In this document: piece after piece, positions 62,043 to 64,000 of the stretch | How positions within the stretch are numbered: position 1 is the stretch's first letter | Layout of the letters: each line of letters opens with the position of its first letter | Assembly (NCBI RefSeq): GCF_014066305.1 | Contig: NW_023501055.1 | Span: 124,001-188,000, forward strand | DNA from: Letharia columbiana | Lineage: Eukaryota > Ascomycota > Lecanoromycetes > Lecanorales > Parmeliaceae | Reading direction: 5' to 3' | Length of the DNA stretch: 64,000 bases | Translations under genes and position numbers: made by a program | Notes under the pieces: generated by a model | Databases searched by the model: none | What the model saw: the letters and a program-made list of their open reading frames with translations, nothing else | Told to the model about the DNA's origin: nothing

Positions 62043-62840
62043 GGATATCTATCTATACGTAAATTATTAAAAAAGAATAAATATAATAAAAAACTTAGAA
62101 AGAGGAGATCTAGTATACTTTCAGCGGTAACTATAATAAATAAAATAATATCTTAAGTATTATTAGTAGTAAAAGCAGCTAGAAAGTCGAATAATAAGAC
62201 TTCTAGAAAATCTATTATAAGCGAAAAGGGTATAAATAAGGGAAAAAGCGCCGCTAGATATATATTTAAAGTAAGAAAAATATAAAGATATTATCTAAAT
62301 AATAAGTTTAATTTTATATATATTTCTAATTATCTTTTTAATTATAGCTTATTAGCTATCGCTCTTCGCGAAATTAAATATTATTAGAAGTTAACTACGC
62401 TATTAATTTCGAAAGCTTTATTTTAAAGACTTATTTAAGAAATTTCGTTAGATATAATAGATGAAATTAAGAATAATATTAAATATTATTAATAAAGTTC
62501 TATTATCGAGGCGATATAGAAGGTAATAGAATCTTTTCTAACTAATAATCTTTAAAATAAGACTTTTTATTATTTTTATATATAAATCGCTAATAATAGA
62601 ATATAGATTCTTAACTTCTAATAATTTATAATAAACGCGTAATATTATAAACTAAGAATATATAGCTTTTATATAGACTTTTAAAATTATTTAATATTAA
62701 GCTATATATAAGTATAATAATAAATTAAAAGCTTATAATTTAATTTAGATAGACTTTTAAACTATTATAAGTAATAAAATAAAAAACTTTATAATTAAAT
62801 TATCGATTTTTTTAATTTATAATATAATCTTTAATTATTA
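62043..62840 (+). pseudogene. Histone H3-fold reading frame, RIP-inactivated, with relic intron
   Basis: In the frame of 62,169 a basic tail with AARKSNNKTSRKS (about 62,175-62,215) leads to QRYYLN. A relic intron follows (62,302-62,355; ATAAGT from GTAAGT, CTAAT branch site, TTAG acceptor). After splicing comes AIALREIKYY(Q)KLTTLLISKALF(Q)RLI(Q)EI, the H3 alpha-N/alpha-1 region. SSIIEAI(Q)KVIESFL (alpha-2) and a weaker alpha-3 region follow, and then about 50 residues that H3 lacks. RY to ALREI spacing equals that of H3 only if the intron is removed. Relative to H3, loop 1 is about 6 and loop 2 about 4 residues longer. Stops are all TAA/TAG at Gln/Trp positions. It could be a transposon-borne H3 variant or a duplicated, RIPped H3/CenH3 gene. 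The upstream start is not defined. Confidence 0.7.
62302..62355 (+). other. Relic intron in the histone-like pseudogene
   Basis: 54 bp, RIP-mutated donor (ATAAGT), CTAATTAT branch-site-like sequence, TTAG acceptor. Splicing joins codon phase 1 and restores the exact five-residue spacing between RY and ALREI found in histone H3. Confidence 0.55.
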
Positions 62841-63654
62841 TATTACTTATAAAAATATATTTTACTTCGAATTAATATTATATAATATATTTAATTTATA
62901 ATTTAAAAAAATTATATTATATTAAAAAATTAATAATTTTTATTATTATATAATTATTTATATTATAATTATAGTTTTAATATAAATATATATTATATTT
63001 TCTTATCTAATTATTAATAATTATATATTTTTATAAATTCTTATTATTATATTAAAAAATAAAAAATTTTATTAAAGTCTATATATATTTAATTATTATA
63101 TTAATCCTCGATTTAGAATTCTAATTATCTTTATAATTAATATTATATAAAATTATTAAATTATAATTCTAAAAAATTATATTATATTAAAAAATTAAAA
63201 TAAGTTATTATTATAAAACTATTTATATTATAATAATAATTTTAATATAGAAATATATTTATTATACTTACTTATTTAATTAATAAATATTATATTTATA
63301 TAATAAATTCTTATTATTATCTTAAAAAATAAAAGATTTTAATTAAAATCTATTAGATATTTATTTATTATATTAATCTTAAATTTATATTTAATTTAGA
63401 ATTCTAATTATCTTTATAATTAATACTATATAAAATATTTAATTTATACTTTTAAAAAATTATATTATATTAAAAATTATATTCTATTAAATTATAAAAA
63501 AAATCTATTATTATAAAATTATAAGTATTATAAGTATAGTTTAAATATCTTATTTTCTTATTTAATTAATAAGTATTATATTTAATAATAGATTTCTATT
63601 ATTATCTTAAAAAATAAAAGATTCTATTAAAATCTATAAGATATTATATTTTTT
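62841..63654. repeat. RIP-degenerated tandemly repeating AT-rich DNA
   Basis: Three rounds of a roughly 270-bp unit are visible: AATTCTAATTATCTTTATAA recurs near 63,118, 63,401 and in degraded form near 62,830, and CTTATTATTAT(C/A)TTAAAAAATAAAA recurs three times. G and C are almost gone. No coding content. Confidence 0.5.
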
Positions 63655-63655
63655 A

Positions 63656-64000
63656 TAAATAAAGGCCTACGAATTAAATTTATAATTATTTTTTTAATTA
63701 AGATTATCGAGTAAATAGATAAATAATCTTTAATAAATAAACTTTAATAAGCGGGCTATTCGGCTATCAAGCGAACTTTAATAAGCGATATTTAAATTTC
63801 TTACGCTTTAATAATTATTAAACTAAATTTAGAAATTCTTTTTTTATCTAAAAGTTCTTATTCCGTTCTATAATTTTAGAAAGAAATCTTAAAATTTTAA
63901 TAGAAAATAAAAAAGTTATTCTAAAATTAAATAATATATATCTATTTTTTAATTAAAACTATCTAACTATATTTTTTTATAATTATAAATACTAATTTAT
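63656..64000 (-). mobile_element. Repeat family B, reverse copy, cut by the window edge
   Basis: The + strand begins ATAAAGGCCTACGAATTAAAT and follows the family through TTATTCTAAAATTAAATAA. The far end lies beyond the window. Confidence 0.6.

Noticed and set aside
62841..63654. Satellite or telomere-associated repeat
   Set aside because: The 270-bp units are too few and too decayed, and no TTAGGG-type repeats occur. Kept as a RIPped tandem repeat only.
1..64000. Mitochondrial or plastid DNA, suggested by the extreme AT content
   Set aside because: CpA/TpG depletion, nested retrotransposons with target duplications, spliceosomal introns and a nuclear-type MFS gene and transcription factor fit RIPped nuclear DNA. 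No organellar genes are seen.

Overview
The window looks like nuclear DNA of a filamentous ascomycete (Pezizomycotina; genus not assignable). It is an AT-isochore: about 90% is extremely AT-rich, with CpA and TpG almost absent and TpA in excess. That is the mark left by repeat-induced point mutation (RIP). Inside it lies one gene-bearing island of normal composition (about 37,985-42,015). The island's genes have short spliceosomal introns (58, 63 and 82 bp) with GTAAGT/GTATGT donors and fit typical fungal families. I see no rRNA, no CRISPR array and no telomere repeat.

Layout. 1-15,400: RIP-ruined repeats I cannot name, with a less mutated patch at 13,490-13,850. 15,400-21,282: several copies of a repeat I call family A, with a hairpin element and a family B insertion. 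21,847-33,922: one complete Gypsy LTR retrotransposon with an ATAAG target duplication. It sits in the gag gene of an older element and is itself split by a family A copy (22.7-24.3 kb), a 1.34-kb LTR element (27.6-29.0 kb), a family B copy (29.3-29.9 kb) and another family A copy (30.3-32.2 kb). 33,928-37,985: the rest of the older gag, LTR fragments and a dead Tc1/mariner-type transposase.

37,985-42,015 is the gene island. It holds an intact 14-TM (DHA2) major facilitator transporter of 588 aa with three exons (39,171-41,058, + strand). Convergent to it is the C-terminal 252 aa of a fungal-specific transcription factor (41,175-42,015, - strand), cut off exactly where a Gypsy LTR begins (42,016). 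A transporter beside a pathway-type regulator suggests the remains of an efflux or secondary-metabolism locus.

42,016-55,135: a second Gypsy copy (- strand), family B elements, two Copia relics (- strand), and two younger insertions that largely escaped RIP. One is an 872-bp element with long terminal inverted repeats and an RGG-repeat reading frame (46,855-47,726). The other is a 452-bp miniature LTR retroelement (53,202-53,653) with 109-bp LTRs, a CTTAT target duplication and an internal tRNA-like sequence. 55,135-64,000: RIP-ruined repeats, including a 0.67-kb direct duplication, a 24-bp minisatellite and a decayed but recognisable histone H3-fold reading frame with a relic intron (about 62,043-62,840), which is the most unexpected item here.

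Most of the functional information is therefore two genes. The rest is a layered record of transposon insertion and RIP. Identities in RIP regions come from reading frames in which nearly all stops are TAA/TAG at positions expected to be Gln or Trp; their exact ends are approximate.
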